A stretch of DNA of 64,000 bases from an uncultured Atopobiaceae bacterium (GTDB lineage: Bacteria; Actinomycetota; Coriobacteriia; Coriobacteriales; Atopobiaceae), in assembly GCA_944322145.1 (NCBI GenBank), contig CALUNW010000010.1:1-64000 (forward strand). The letters run 5' to 3'. The translations under genes and the position numbers were made by a program. The notes under the pieces were generated by a model. It was not told the origin of the DNA, searched no databases, and saw nothing but the letters and a program-made list of their open reading frames with translations. Each line of letters starts with the position of its first letter. The first letter of the stretch is position 1. This document shows, piece by piece, positions 44,114-52,795 of this stretch.

Positions 44114-45894
44114 GAAGGTTCGAGCTGAAGCCGGCGTATCTGGCCGCCGTGGCGGGAATCCTCCTGCTTCTGGGTCTGGCCCTTGGCGCGTCGAGCCTGC
44201 GTCGCACGAGCGCCCCGACAGAGGGGGACGAGCAGGTCATCGAGGCCGTCGATGACGAGCGGGGCGACGAGCAGGAGACCGGCGGCTTCCACGTTGCCGA
44301 GGGCGGGGACATAGACGACGGTCTCAACGAGGACAAGAGCGTCTACGCCGAGGACGATCCCGACTCGATTGTGTGCTTCTACGTCACGGTGCGCTACGGC
44401 AGCGAGGCGCGGGGCACCAACCACACCTTTAACGAGGTGAACAGCGCTATTCGCTTTGTGGACAGCGCTCATGTGGACAACGACGTGTACGCCGACGCCC
44501 TGGTCCAGGTGGGTAACGAGGAGGGCCCGCAGCCGGGCATGCTGGGCTACGGAGAGACCGAGTCCAACGCGACGATCCGCGTACGCGGCAACTCGTCCAC
44601 GACGATGCCGCAGAAAAGCTACAAGCTCTCCCTCAATGACGAGGCGGGGACCTGGCGGGGGCAGAGCAACATAGCCTTGAACAAGCACATCTTCGATGCC
44701 ACGCGCGTCAGGAACAAGCTGTACTTCGACCTGGCGAAGAATCTCTCCGACGTGCCGAGCGAGCGCACCCAGTTTGCCCGCGTGTTCATCAAGGACGAGA
44801 CCTCCGGCGCCACCGAGTTCGAGGACTACGGCCTGTTCACCCAGATTGAGGTGCCCACCAAGAAGTACCTCGCCAACCACGGGCTTGATCGAGCGGGATA
44901 TCTCTACAAGGTCATCAGCTTCAACTTCGAGCCAAATGACCTCATCAAGAACTTCGATGACGAGGGATTCGACCAAGCTGCGATGGACACCGTTATCAGC
45001 TGTCGGGGGCGCGAGGACAACGCGCGCCTGCTGGAGCTGATCGAGGCGGTCAATGACGTCACCATCGACATCAACGACGTGTTGGACACCTACTTTGACC
45101 GCGACAACTATTTCCAGTGGCTCGCGTTCAACCTGCTGATGGGCAACAGGGACACCACCATGCAGAACTATTACCTGTACAGTCCTCTTAACGGCAGCAA
45201 GTGGTACATCATTCCCTGGGACGGCGACACGAGCCTGATGCGCAACGAGTACCAGATGGAGGATGGCGAGAAGATCGCGGACTGGGAATGGGGCATTGGA
45301 AATTACTGGGGCATAGTTCTTCACCAGCGCGTGCTGAAGAACGACCGCTGCCGTGAGGAGCTCGCCGCCACCGTGGAGGAGATGCACGAGTGGCTGAACA
45401 AGGAGACCGTGGACGAGATGCTCGCCGACTACTACGAGACGGTGGAGCCCTACCTCTACGCCATGCCCGACTACCTGAACCTTCAGCACACTCGCGAGGA
45501 GGTCGAGAGCATCCTCGCGACCATGGGCGATGAGGTGGAGGAGAACTACGCCAACTTCGTCGACAGCCTGGACGACCCGATGCCCTTCTGGCTGTATGAC
45601 GCAGAGCCTAATGAGGACCAAGTTCGCCTGAGCTGGGGCGCTGCCTATGACTTCGAGGGCAGCTCCTTCACCTACGACGTCGTCGTGAGTCGCTACCCCG
45701 ACATGCGTGACCCGCTGTTCAGCCAGCAGGGGCTGTCGGCGACCGAGGCGAGCGTTCCCCGAGAGGCCCTAGGGGACGGCGAGTTCTACTGGCGGGTGGT
45801 TGCCACCCGCTCCGATGGTCAGACCGTGCCGGCAATGAACCAGGTCGGGGTGGGCGAGGAGTTCTATCCCGGCGTCTACAGCTTCGTGCTGTGA
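44110..45894 (+). CDS. CotH-family kinase-like membrane protein
   Basis: 594 aa, GTG start overlapping the pelG stop. An N-terminal membrane helix (about 9-27) anchors an external protein. Residues about 95-470 match CotH: GNSSTTMPQKSYKLSLND, YLYKVISFNFEPND, YFQWLAFNLLMGNRDTTMQNYYLY and IIPWDGDTSL, the last carrying the Asp pair. About 500-590 looks like a fibronectin/Ig-type domain. CotH proteins are atypical secreted kinases; in Bacillus one phosphorylates spore-coat proteins. Here it is cotranscribed with exopolysaccharide genes, so its substrate may be a matrix protein or the polymer. The target is inference. Confidence 0.88.
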   Translation: MRRFELKPAYLAAVAGILLLLGLALGASSLRRTSAPTEGDEQVIEAVDDERGDEQETGGFHVAEGGDIDDGLNEDKSVYAEDDPDSIVCFYVTVRYGSEARGTNHTFNEVNSAIRFVDSAHVDNDVYADALVQVGNEEGPQPGMLGYGETESNATIRVRGNSSTTMPQKSYKLSLNDEAGTWRGQSNIALNKHIFDATRVRNKLYFDLAKNLSDVPSERTQFARVFIKDETSGATEFEDYGLFTQIEVPTKKYLANHGLDRAGYLYKVISFNFEPNDLIKNFDDEGFDQAAMDTVISCRGREDNARLLELIEAVNDVTIDINDVLDTYFDRDNYFQWLAFNLLMGNRDTTMQNYYLYSPLNGSKWYIIPWDGDTSLMRNEYQMEDGEKIADWEWGIGNYWGIVLHQRVLKNDRCREELAATVEEMHEWLNKETVDEMLADYYETVEPYLYAMPDYLNLQHTREEVESILATMGDEVEENYANFVDSLDDPMPFWLYDAEPNEDQVRLSWGAAYDFEGSSFTYDVVVSRYPDMRDPLFSQQGLSATEASVPREALGDGEFYWRVVATRSDGQTVPAMNQVGVGEEFYPGVYSFVL

Positions 45895-45904
45895 CGGGGG
45901 CGTC

Positions 45905-46612
45905 ATGAAGACCTATCGTCACGAGCAGAAGTACCTGATTCACGAGGCGCAGTACCTCCCGCTTCGCTCTGCGCTCTCGGCGCTCATGGAACGAGACAGC
46001 CATGTGGGTCCCGATGGGGAGTACATGCTGCGCAGCCTGTACTTCGATGACATGTACCGCACCGCGTACGAGGACAAGATGGCGGGCGTCTATGCGCGCA
46101 AGAAGTACCGCATCCGCGTCTACGACTGCGCGCGCGACCGCATCAACCTCGAGTGCAAGTACAAGCAGGGGCCCTACATCTCCAAGGAGTCCCTGTCCCT
46201 GAGCGTCGAGGAGTACGAGTGCATCCGCGCGGGTGAGTGCGGCTTTTTGCTGGGGAAGGACTCGCCTATGGCGCGGGAGTTCTACCTCGACTGGCAGACG
46301 CGCCTGCTGCGTCCCGTTGCGGTGGTGGACTACGAGCGGGAGCCCTACGTGATGAATGCGGGCACCGTGCGCATCACCTTCGACAAGAACCTGCGCGCCG
46401 TGGCGCCATCCGAGGGACTTTTCGACGTGAAGGCCCCCTCGAGGGCCGTGCTTGCTCCGGGGCAGCTGATCATGGAGGTAAAGTTCACCGGCTATCTGCC
46501 CGAACGGGTGCGGCGCATCTTCGCGACACGCAACATGACCCAGACCTCTGCCTCCAAGTTCTGCATGTGCGTTGACCGACTGAACGGCGTTATGCCCCGG
46601 CTGAGCGCCTGA
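45905..46612 (+). CDS. VTC-domain protein (polyphosphate polymerase fold)
   Basis: 235 aa. The tunnel-forming basic residues of the VTC/TTM fold are visible: RHEQKYLI at the start, KKYRIRVYD, INLECKYK, VVDYEREPYV, VRITFDKNL and the acidic IMEVKF. In yeast Vtc4 this domain makes polyphosphate from ATP. No SPX domain is attached. It lies between CotH and DUF4956 genes, a trio that recurs in bacteria. Cytoplasmic by sequence. Whether it makes polyphosphate or handles another triphosphate is not decided by sequence. Confidence 0.9.
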   Translation: MKTYRHEQKYLIHEAQYLPLRSALSALMERDSHVGPDGEYMLRSLYFDDMYRTAYEDKMAGVYARKKYRIRVYDCARDRINLECKYKQGPYISKESLSLSVEEYECIRAGECGFLLGKDSPMAREFYLDWQTRLLRPVAVVDYEREPYVMNAGTVRITFDKNLRAVAPSEGLFDVKAPSRAVLAPGQLIMEVKFTGYLPERVRRIFATRNMTQTSASKFCMCVDRLNGVMPRLSA

Positions 46613-46637
46613 CGAGAGAAGGAAGGGACGATACCCT

Positions 46638-47327
46638 ATGGACGAGCCGACTCAGACAACATTTGCCGACATGTTCAAGAACTCGTTTTTGAACATGTTC
46701 CCCGAGACCGTCGATCCCTGGCAGCTGGTTACCGTGCTGGCGGTGTCGCTTCTGCTGGGCCTGTGCATCTACGCCGTCTATCGGCGATGCTTCATGGGAG
46801 TGGTGTACGACCACTCATTTGCCATCTCGCTTGTGATCATGACGGTTCTGGTGTCCGTGATCATCGTGACCATCAGCTCAAACGTCATGCTCTCGCTCGG
46901 TATGGTCGGTGCCCTCTCCATCGTGCGCTACCGTACGGCGGTGAAGAGTCCCCTCGACCTCATGTTCTTGTTTTGGGCCATCACGACGGGCATCGCGGTG
47001 GGGGCGACCTATTACTACATCGGCATCGTTGCGTTCCTGTTTGTCGCGGTGGTGTTCTTCGTCCTTCGAAATGTGAGGGGTGGCAGCGAGACGTACATGC
47101 TCGTGCTGGAGTGCTCGGCCGATCTCCCCGTCGAGGAGGAGGTGCGCCGCGCGCTTGCGAGCTATCAGACCAAGGTGCGCTCCAAGGTGGTGCGCAACAA
47201 TCGCGCGGAGCTGACCGTCGAGGTGCTCATGAAGGATGACAACATGAACGTCGTGAACGTCATCAGCCAGATCGAGGGCGTAGACAACGTGACGATGGTT
47301 CAGTATCGCGGCAGCTACGACGCGTAG
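46638..47327 (+). CDS. DUF4956 membrane protein
   Basis: 229 aa. Four membrane helices (about 30-50, 60-82, 83-100, 110-140) carry the DUF4956 hallmark SLGMVGALSIVRYRTAVKSPLDL, and the C-terminal 80 residues form an ACT-like soluble domain (YMLVLECSADLPVEEEVRRAL...NVISQIEGVDNVTMVQYRG). The biochemical function is unknown. Constant neighbour of VTC and CotH genes, so it may act with the VTC protein at the membrane. Last gene of the operon; the HPt gene converges 11 bp later with no terminator between. Confidence 0.9.
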   Translation: MDEPTQTTFADMFKNSFLNMFPETVDPWQLVTVLAVSLLLGLCIYAVYRRCFMGVVYDHSFAISLVIMTVLVSVIIVTISSNVMLSLGMVGALSIVRYRTAVKSPLDLMFLFWAITTGIAVGATYYYIGIVAFLFVAVVFFVLRNVRGGSETYMLVLECSADLPVEEEVRRALASYQTKVRSKVVRNNRAELTVEVLMKDDNMNVVNVISQIEGVDNVTMVQYRGSYDA

Positions 47328-47338
47328 CCCTGGCGCCG

Positions 47339-47677
47339 CTAGCCAATCGCGCGCAGCACGGCGTCGCGGGCGTCCGCGAGCGCGGGCATGAGTCGCTCGG
47401 CCTCCGCGCGGTCCCCTGCGCGCAGGGCCGTGAGAACGCCCATCGCCAGCTCGGCCAGCGTCTTCATGGAGAGGTTCGCCGCCGCTCCCTTGAGCGTGTG
47501 GGCGGCGGCGCGCGCCGCGTCGTCGTCGCCCCGCTCCATCGCGCGAACCAGCTCGTCATAGGACGTGTCCTGCGCAAAGATGCCGAGCAGCCGCTCGTAG
47601 AGCTGCTCGTTGCCAAGAACGCGGCCGAGGCCGTCCTCGACGTCCACCCCTGCTGCCTCGAGCTCCTCGCGCCTCAT
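47339..47677 (-). CDS. Histidine phosphotransfer (HPt) protein
   Basis: 112 aa four-helix HPt domain with the phosphoacceptor H60 in AAAHTLKGAAANL. It would pass phosphate between the receiver domain of a hybrid kinase and a terminal receiver. It overlaps the REC-HD-GYP gene by four bases (ATGA), so that protein is the likely partner; the hybrid kinase at 56181 is the likely source. Confidence 0.92.
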   Translation of the reverse strand: MRREELEAAGVDVEDGLGRVLGNEQLYERLLGIFAQDTSYDELVRAMERGDDDAARAAAHTLKGAAANLSMKTLAELAMGVLTALRAGDRAEAERLMPALADARDAVLRAIG

Positions 47678-48825
47678 CGGGAGCCCTCCTCTCTCGTCTC
47701 ATACATCGTGCTCATAAGAGGCTCGACCTCACGGAACGCCGTCAGGAGTTGGGGATTGAAGGTCCCGCACTCCCCTCCGCAGATCATCCCGACCGCCTTC
47801 TCGCGCCCGAAGGCGCCCTTGTACACGCGCTTGGAGCGAAGGGCGTCGTAGACGTCCGCGAGGGCCACCACCTGGGACCAGGTGGTCAGGTCGCTGCCGC
47901 CGAGGCCGTCGGGGTAGCCGCGGCCGTCCCAGCGCTCGTGGTGGTGGCGGGCGATGTCCACGGCGTACGGGTATGCCCCGCTCTGGTGCAGCTGGGGAAT
48001 GCCCTCGAGCATCTGCGCCCCGACTATCGTGTGCGTCTTCATGACCTCGAACTCGTCCGAGGTGAGCTTGCCCGGCTTTCCGAGGATCGCGTCCGGTATG
48101 GCGATCTTCCCGACGTCGTGCATGATGGAGGCAAGCGCGATGCTCGCCACGTCGCTGGAGGAGAGGCCGCTTCCCAGCGAGGTCTCCGTGAGCATGATGC
48201 GCGTGATGTCGTGGATGCGCCGCACGTGCCCGCCCGACTCTCCGTCCCTGAACTCGATCGCCGTCGCAAGGGCCTCGATCATGCCCTGGTTGAGCTCGAT
48301 GATCTGTGCCGCGCGGCGCAGCAGCTCGTCCTGCTGCCGCTCGACCACGCCGCTCAGGCGCCGCCTTGCCGCAAAGAGCTCGACGACGGACCCCACGCGC
48401 CGCTGGACCACGTGGGGTATCACCGGCTTCTCTATGACGTCCATGACGCCCAGCTCGTAGGCGGCGCGCGTGACCTCCGCGTCGGCCTCCGCACTGATGA
48501 GGAACACGGGGATGCGCAGCATGAGGCCGCGCTCGTCGAGCCGGCGCAGCACCTCGAGCCCGTTCATCCGTCTCATCTGGTAGTCGAGAAGAACGGAGCA
48601 GTAGCGGGCGGGGTCGGCGAGGATGAGGTCGAGGCCCACGTCCCCGTCCTCGGCCTCCTCGATGCGGTAGTGCTCGGAAAAGATGGCGGCGAGGACGGTC
48701 CGGTTGATGACGTCGTCGTCGATGATGAGCATCGTCTGCGGGCCGGCCGGGGCGTCCGCCAGCGGCGCATACTCGTCGATGAGCCCGAGCATTCGCTCGA
48801 GGTCGTTGCCAGGGGGAGGGCACAT
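47674..48825 (-). CDS. REC-HD-GYP cyclic-di-GMP phosphodiesterase
   Basis: 383 aa. Receiver domain (about 31-145) with acidic pocket IIDDD and phosphorylation site D81 in LLDYQM; HD-GYP domain (about 170-370) with HD at 236-237 (IMHDVGK), the metal histidines in ARHHHERWDG, and GYP at 303-305. HD-GYP enzymes hydrolyse cyclic-di-GMP to GMP or pGpG, and here activity should depend on receiver phosphorylation. Coupled to the HPt gene and close to a GGDEF cyclase gene on the same strand. Confidence 0.95.
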   Translation of the reverse strand: MCPPPGNDLERMLGLIDEYAPLADAPAGPQTMLIIDDDVINRTVLAAIFSEHYRIEEAEDGDVGLDLILADPARYCSVLLDYQMRRMNGLEVLRRLDERGLMLRIPVFLISAEADAEVTRAAYELGVMDVIEKPVIPHVVQRRVGSVVELFAARRRLSGVVERQQDELLRRAAQIIELNQGMIEALATAIEFRDGESGGHVRRIHDITRIMLTETSLGSGLSSSDVASIALASIMHDVGKIAIPDAILGKPGKLTSDEFEVMKTHTIVGAQMLEGIPQLHQSGAYPYAVDIARHHHERWDGRGYPDGLGGSDLTTWSQVVALADVYDALRSKRVYKGAFGREKAVGMICGGECGTFNPQLLTAFREVEPLMSTMYETREEGSR

Positions 48826-48866
48826 GCCTCATCGCCTCCGCGTCGTCGCGTTCTTCTCGGCCCCGC

Positions 48867-49988
48867 TCACTTCGACGCTGCCTCAAAGTCGAGCAGGTGA
48901 ATGGTGATGCGGTTCTTTCCGCCGTGCTTTGACTGGTACAGCGCCGCGTCTGCCATCTTGATGAGCTCCGTCACCTCGGGGAGGCCCTGTTGCGTGATGA
49001 CCGCGCCTGCGCTGATGGTCGTGGAGAGGCCGAGCTTCTCCTGGCTCTTTGCGGTCAGCTCGGCCTGTATGCGCCCCATCTTGCTCTTGAGGGCCGCCTC
49101 GCTCACGGGCCCGGGGATGAACACGATGAACTCGTCGCCGCCAAAGCGCCCGACGATGTCGGTGGAGCGGAAGTTCGAGCGGAGGATCTCGCTTACGATG
49201 CGCAGCGCGGAGTCTCCGACCATGTGACCGTGGACGTCGTTGATGGACTTGAGGTCGTCGATGTCGATGAAGATGAGCGTGCAGGGGGCGTGCCCCTCCG
49301 CGTTCTCGAAGTAGTCTCGCGTGAGGGAGAGCAGGGCGCGCTTGTTGAAGACCTTCGAGAGGTCGTCGCGCATGCTCAGCTCCTGGAAGTGCGTCTTGGC
49401 CTCAAACAGGACGAGGCGGTACTGCATGACGATGTGGGTCACGCAGACGGAGAAGACGAGGGCCGCTATGGCGGAGAGGGTGTCGAACTGCGCCACATAG
49501 GGGTCCTTGAATGCCAGGGCGCACGCCGCGTACGCGATGGAGAGCGCTCCGGAGATCGCGCAGTTGAGCATCGAGGGCATGATGAAGAGCGCGGAGAGCG
49601 CGACGATCATGAGGGGCGTGAACACCGTCGGCGCCATCGGGTTGGTCATGGTGTCGATGGCGATGCCGAAGGAGATGATGGTGGCCCCCACGAGAACGGA
49701 GAGAAAAGTGGCGAGGGAGCGGGTCGACGACTTCGTCCGATAGAGGCGTATCACTACGAGCAGGGCGAGCATTACGGGAGCAAACAGCAGGTGCGGCGGC
49801 GAGGGTGCCCAGCCCCGTATGAGCAGGGGGGAGATGAGCAGGCACCCTATGAGGATGAAGACGGTGAGAAGGCAGGCGTTGCAGGCGACGTCGAGGTTCT
49901 CCTGTCGGATCTCGTCGCGCGCCGAGGTGAGGTACGCGCGGCGCCTCACCCATTCGCTCTGAATGTAGTCGCGGATCTTCTCGCCCAT
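48867..49988 (-). CDS. Membrane diguanylate cyclase (GGDEF)
   Basis: 373 aa. Six membrane helices (about 38-58, 66-81, 92-112, 122-141, 145-160, 170-190) and a cytoplasmic GGDEF domain (about 205-370). The active site RFGGDEF (281-287) is intact, and the I-site RSTD (274-277) sits five residues before it, so product inhibition is expected. It makes cyclic-di-GMP from GTP. There is no recognisable sensor fold in the membrane part. Start ATG behind GGGGGTGAG. It is in position to supply the PelD receptor encoded close by. Confidence 0.95.
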   Translation of the reverse strand: MGEKIRDYIQSEWVRRRAYLTSARDEIRQENLDVACNACLLTVFILIGCLLISPLLIRGWAPSPPHLLFAPVMLALLVVIRLYRTKSSTRSLATFLSVLVGATIISFGIAIDTMTNPMAPTVFTPLMIVALSALFIMPSMLNCAISGALSIAYAACALAFKDPYVAQFDTLSAIAALVFSVCVTHIVMQYRLVLFEAKTHFQELSMRDDLSKVFNKRALLSLTRDYFENAEGHAPCTLIFIDIDDLKSINDVHGHMVGDSALRIVSEILRSNFRSTDIVGRFGGDEFIVFIPGPVSEAALKSKMGRIQAELTAKSQEKLGLSTTISAGAVITQQGLPEVTELIKMADAALYQSKHGGKNRITIHLLDFEAASK

Positions 49989-50139
49989 GCTCACCCCCGC
50001 TCTGCCGGACGCGGCCCCGTCCCCTCCATGATATCGGAAGCGGCCTTGGGAAGGTCGTGCCGGGGGGCGTCGCGAACCGATTGTACGTCGGTGCCGGCGT
50101 GCCGCGGCGCTCTTTTCGCCGACGGGGCTGCACATCCGG

Positions 50140-50168
50140 TGACCTGCGGTCCTGCGTTCGGATATAGT
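50140..50168 (+). promoter_or_regulatory. Promoter of the CheB-CheR-PAS gene
   Basis: TGACCT (50140-50145), a 17-bp spacer and TATAGT (50163-50168). Confidence 0.5.
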
Positions 50169-50172
50169 GATG

Positions 50173-50193
50173 AAGGGGGCCATTCGCCCCCTT
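50173..50193 (+). other. 5' stem-loop of the CheB-CheR-PAS transcript
   Basis: AAGGGGGC pairs with GCCCCCTT around a 5-nt loop immediately after the predicted start site. It could protect the 5' end of the message or act as an attenuator; only three Ts follow. Confidence 0.45.
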
Positions 50194-50230
50194 TCAAGAC
50201 GGCGTTCGTGTTAGGGAGGGAGCGCGTCAC

Positions 50231-52759
50231 ATGGCGCATGACAAGTCGCGGCGGACCGCGGAGCGCACTGCGCAGTTTGTGGTCGGAATCGGAGCGTCGG
50301 CGGGCGGCGTCGAGGCGCTGCAGGAGCTGTTCCAGTCACTTCCCTCCAACAGCGGGCTCGGCTTCGTGGTGATCCAGCACCTCTCTCCCGACCATCGCAG
50401 CCTCATGGCGGACATCCTCGGCAAGCAGACCGAGATGAAGGTCCTCCAGGTGGAGCGGGACACCGAGATCGAGCCCAACACGGTCTACCTCATCCCGCCC
50501 AAGAAGAACCTCACGGTCCGCGACAGGCGCCTGCGCCTCTCGGACTACGACCACACCGTCCTCAACCACCCCATCGACATCTTCTTCAACTCGCTGGCCG
50601 AGGAGTACGGCGAGCGCGCGGTGGCCGTGGTCCTCTCCGGCACGGGAACCGACGGCACCGGCGGCATCCGGACGGTCAAGGACAGGGGCGGCCTCACCAT
50701 CGTGCAGAAGCCCGAGAGCGCCAAGTTCGACGGGATGCCCCGCAGCGCGATCAGCACCGGCCTCGTGGACTGGGTGCTTCCCCCGAGCCAGATCGGCGGG
50801 GAGATCGTGAACTTCGCCCGCTACCATCTTGACGTCATCACCAAGGAGGGGCTGGAGCTCTTCAGCGACGAGGAGAGCCTCTCGCGCATCTACCTCGCGC
50901 TCAAGAAGCAGAACGGGATCGACTTCACGCACTACAAGCGCTCGACCATCGTCCGCCGCATCGAGCGGCGCCTCATGGTCACCCACACCGGGTCGCTCGC
51001 CGAGTACGCGCAGATCCTGGACGAGAGCCCCGACGAGGTCGCCGTGCTCGCCAAGGAGATTCTCATCGGCGTGACGAGCTTCTTCCGCGACGCCGCGTTC
51101 TTCGAGGTGCTCAAGAACCAGGTCATCACCAACATCGTCCGCGGGGGCTCCGACCGCGACCCCATCCGCGTGTGGAGCGCGGGATGCTCCACGGGCGAGG
51201 AGGCCTATTCGCTGGCCATCCTGTTCAAGGAGGTCCTCGACGAGCTCAAGGTGCATCGCGACGTCAAGATCTTTGCGACGGACATCGACGTCAAGGCCAT
51301 CGAGAAGGCGGGCAAGGGCATCTTCTCCGAGAGCATCATCGAGGACGTGTCGACCGACCGGCTGGCACGGTTCTTCGTGAAGCGCGACGACACCTATCAC
51401 ATCTCCAAGGACATCCGGCAGATGGTGATCTTTGCGCCGCACAACATGCTCTCCGACCCGCCCTTCGGCAAGCTCGACCTCATCTGCTGCCGCAACGTCA
51501 TGATCTACTTCCAGCCGGTGCTGCAGCGCAGCCTCTTTGCCATCTTCCACACCGCCCTCAAGAACGGCGGCTATCTCTTCCTCGGCAAGAGCGAGACGGC
51601 CAACGAGTATCCCGACGTCTTCCAGCCTGCCTTCTCCGCCGAGAAGATCTACGTGCACAACAGCGCCGGCAAGATGGACGGGCCCGAGCCCATCAACTTC
51701 AACATCCCCACGGTGCAGGCCATCCCGCCCAAGCACGTGCCCGCCGAGGCGCATCGCCCCGCGGACTACGGCCTCGAGAGCATCTACACGCACTTCCTCG
51801 AACGCTTCCTCCCCGCGGCAGTGGTCATCAACGAGGCCAACGACGTCATCCACTTCTTTGGAAACTACCTGGACTACGTGAGCATCGCCCCGGGCAAGGC
51901 GACGTTCAACCTCTTCACGATCATCAACCCCGACCTCTCGCTCGCGGCGTCCACGGCGCTCTCGCGCTGCCGCGCGGAGGGCAAGGCCGTCACCTACCAG
52001 GACATCCGCGTGGACTGCCCGAGCGGCAGCCGCGTCATCGACCTCGTGCTGGAGCCCGTCCCCATGCCGGGCAACCTCGAGGCGAGCCTCACGGCCATGC
52101 TCTTCGTCGAAGGGCGCGACCGCGAGACGGACGGTTCGGTCGAGAAGTACGACATCAATGCGACGACCGCGCGGCGCATCGCCGACCTCGAGGCGGAGCT
52201 GCGCGACTCCCAGAGCAACCTCCAGTCCACGATCGGCGAGCTCGAGACCGTGAACGAGGAGCTGCAGGCCGCCAACGAGGAGCTCCTCACGGCCAACGAG
52301 GAGCTGCAGAGCTCCAACGAGGAGCTTCAGTCGGTGAACGAGGAGCTCTACACCGTTAACACGGAGTACCAGCAGAAGGTCGACGAGCTCACCATGACGA
52401 CCAACGACCTCTCCAACTTCCTCTCGTCCACCATGATCGGCATCCTGTTCATCGACGAGAACTTCAATATCCGCAAGTTCACCGAGTACGTGGGCCGCGA
52501 GTTCCAGCTGATGGACCACGACGTGGGCCGCCCCATCCAGATCTTCGCGCACAGCTTCCCGAGCGAGGACATCGTCGGCGACGCCGAGCGCGTGCTCAAG
52601 GACCTCACGCCCATCGACCGCGAGGTGGTCTCGCTCAGCCGCAGGTGCTACACGCTGCGCATCGCCCCCTACCGAACGACGGAGAACAGCATCAAGGGCC
52701 TGGTCATCACGATCATCGACAGCCTCGGAGCCGCCGCGCGCGCCGTGAGCTCGCACTAG
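50231..52759 (+). CDS. CheB-CheR-PAS fusion signalling protein
   Basis: 842 aa. CheB methylesterase domain (about 14-195) with S23 in GIGASAGG, H50 in VIQHLSPDH and [10 protein letters not shown]; CheR methyltransferase (about 200-480) with the SAM site [14 protein letters not shown] and CRNVMIYF; a PAS domain (about 520-640); a coiled coil with five near-perfect heptads of the N-E-E-L-Q type (about 680-715); and a C-terminal PAS (about 722-835). There is no kinase or output domain after the PAS. The usual substrate would be a chemoreceptor, but no MCP or Che kinase is in the window. Start ATG after GGGAGGGAG. Confidence 0.93.
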   Translation: MAHDKSRRTAERTAQFVVGIGASAGGVEALQELFQSLPSNSGLGFVVIQHLSPDHRSLMADILGKQTEMKVLQVERDTEIEPNTVYLIPPKKNLTVRDRRLRLSDYDHTVLNHPIDIFFNSLAEEYGERAVAVVLSGTGTDGTGGIRTVKDRGGLTIVQKPESAKFDGMPRSAISTGLVDWVLPPSQIGGEIVNFARYHLDVITKEGLELFSDEESLSRIYLALKKQNGIDFTHYKRSTIVRRIERRLMVTHTGSLAEYAQILDESPDEVAVLAKEILIGVTSFFRDAAFFEVLKNQVITNIVRGGSDRDPIRVWSAGCSTGEEAYSLAILFKEVLDELKVHRDVKIFATDIDVKAIEKAGKGIFSESIIEDVSTDRLARFFVKRDDTYHISKDIRQMVIFAPHNMLSDPPFGKLDLICCRNVMIYFQPVLQRSLFAIFHTALKNGGYLFLGKSETANEYPDVFQPAFSAEKIYVHNSAGKMDGPEPINFNIPTVQAIPPKHVPAEAHRPADYGLESIYTHFLERFLPAAVVINEANDVIHFFGNYLDYVSIAPGKATFNLFTIINPDLSLAASTALSRCRAEGKAVTYQDIRVDCPSGSRVIDLVLEPVPMPGNLEASLTAMLFVEGRDRETDGSVEKYDINATTARRIADLEAELRDSQSNLQSTIGELETVNEELQAANEELLTANEELQSSNEELQSVNEELYTVNTEYQQKVDELTMTTNDLSNFLSSTMIGILFIDENFNIRKFTEYVGREFQLMDHDVGRPIQIFAHSFPSEDIVGDAERVLKDLTPIDREVVSLSRRCYTLRIAPYRTTENSIKGLVITIIDSLGAAARAVSSH

Positions 52760-52795
52760 GCGTCAGGCGGGCGGCGCGGGGCCGCGCCGCTGCGT

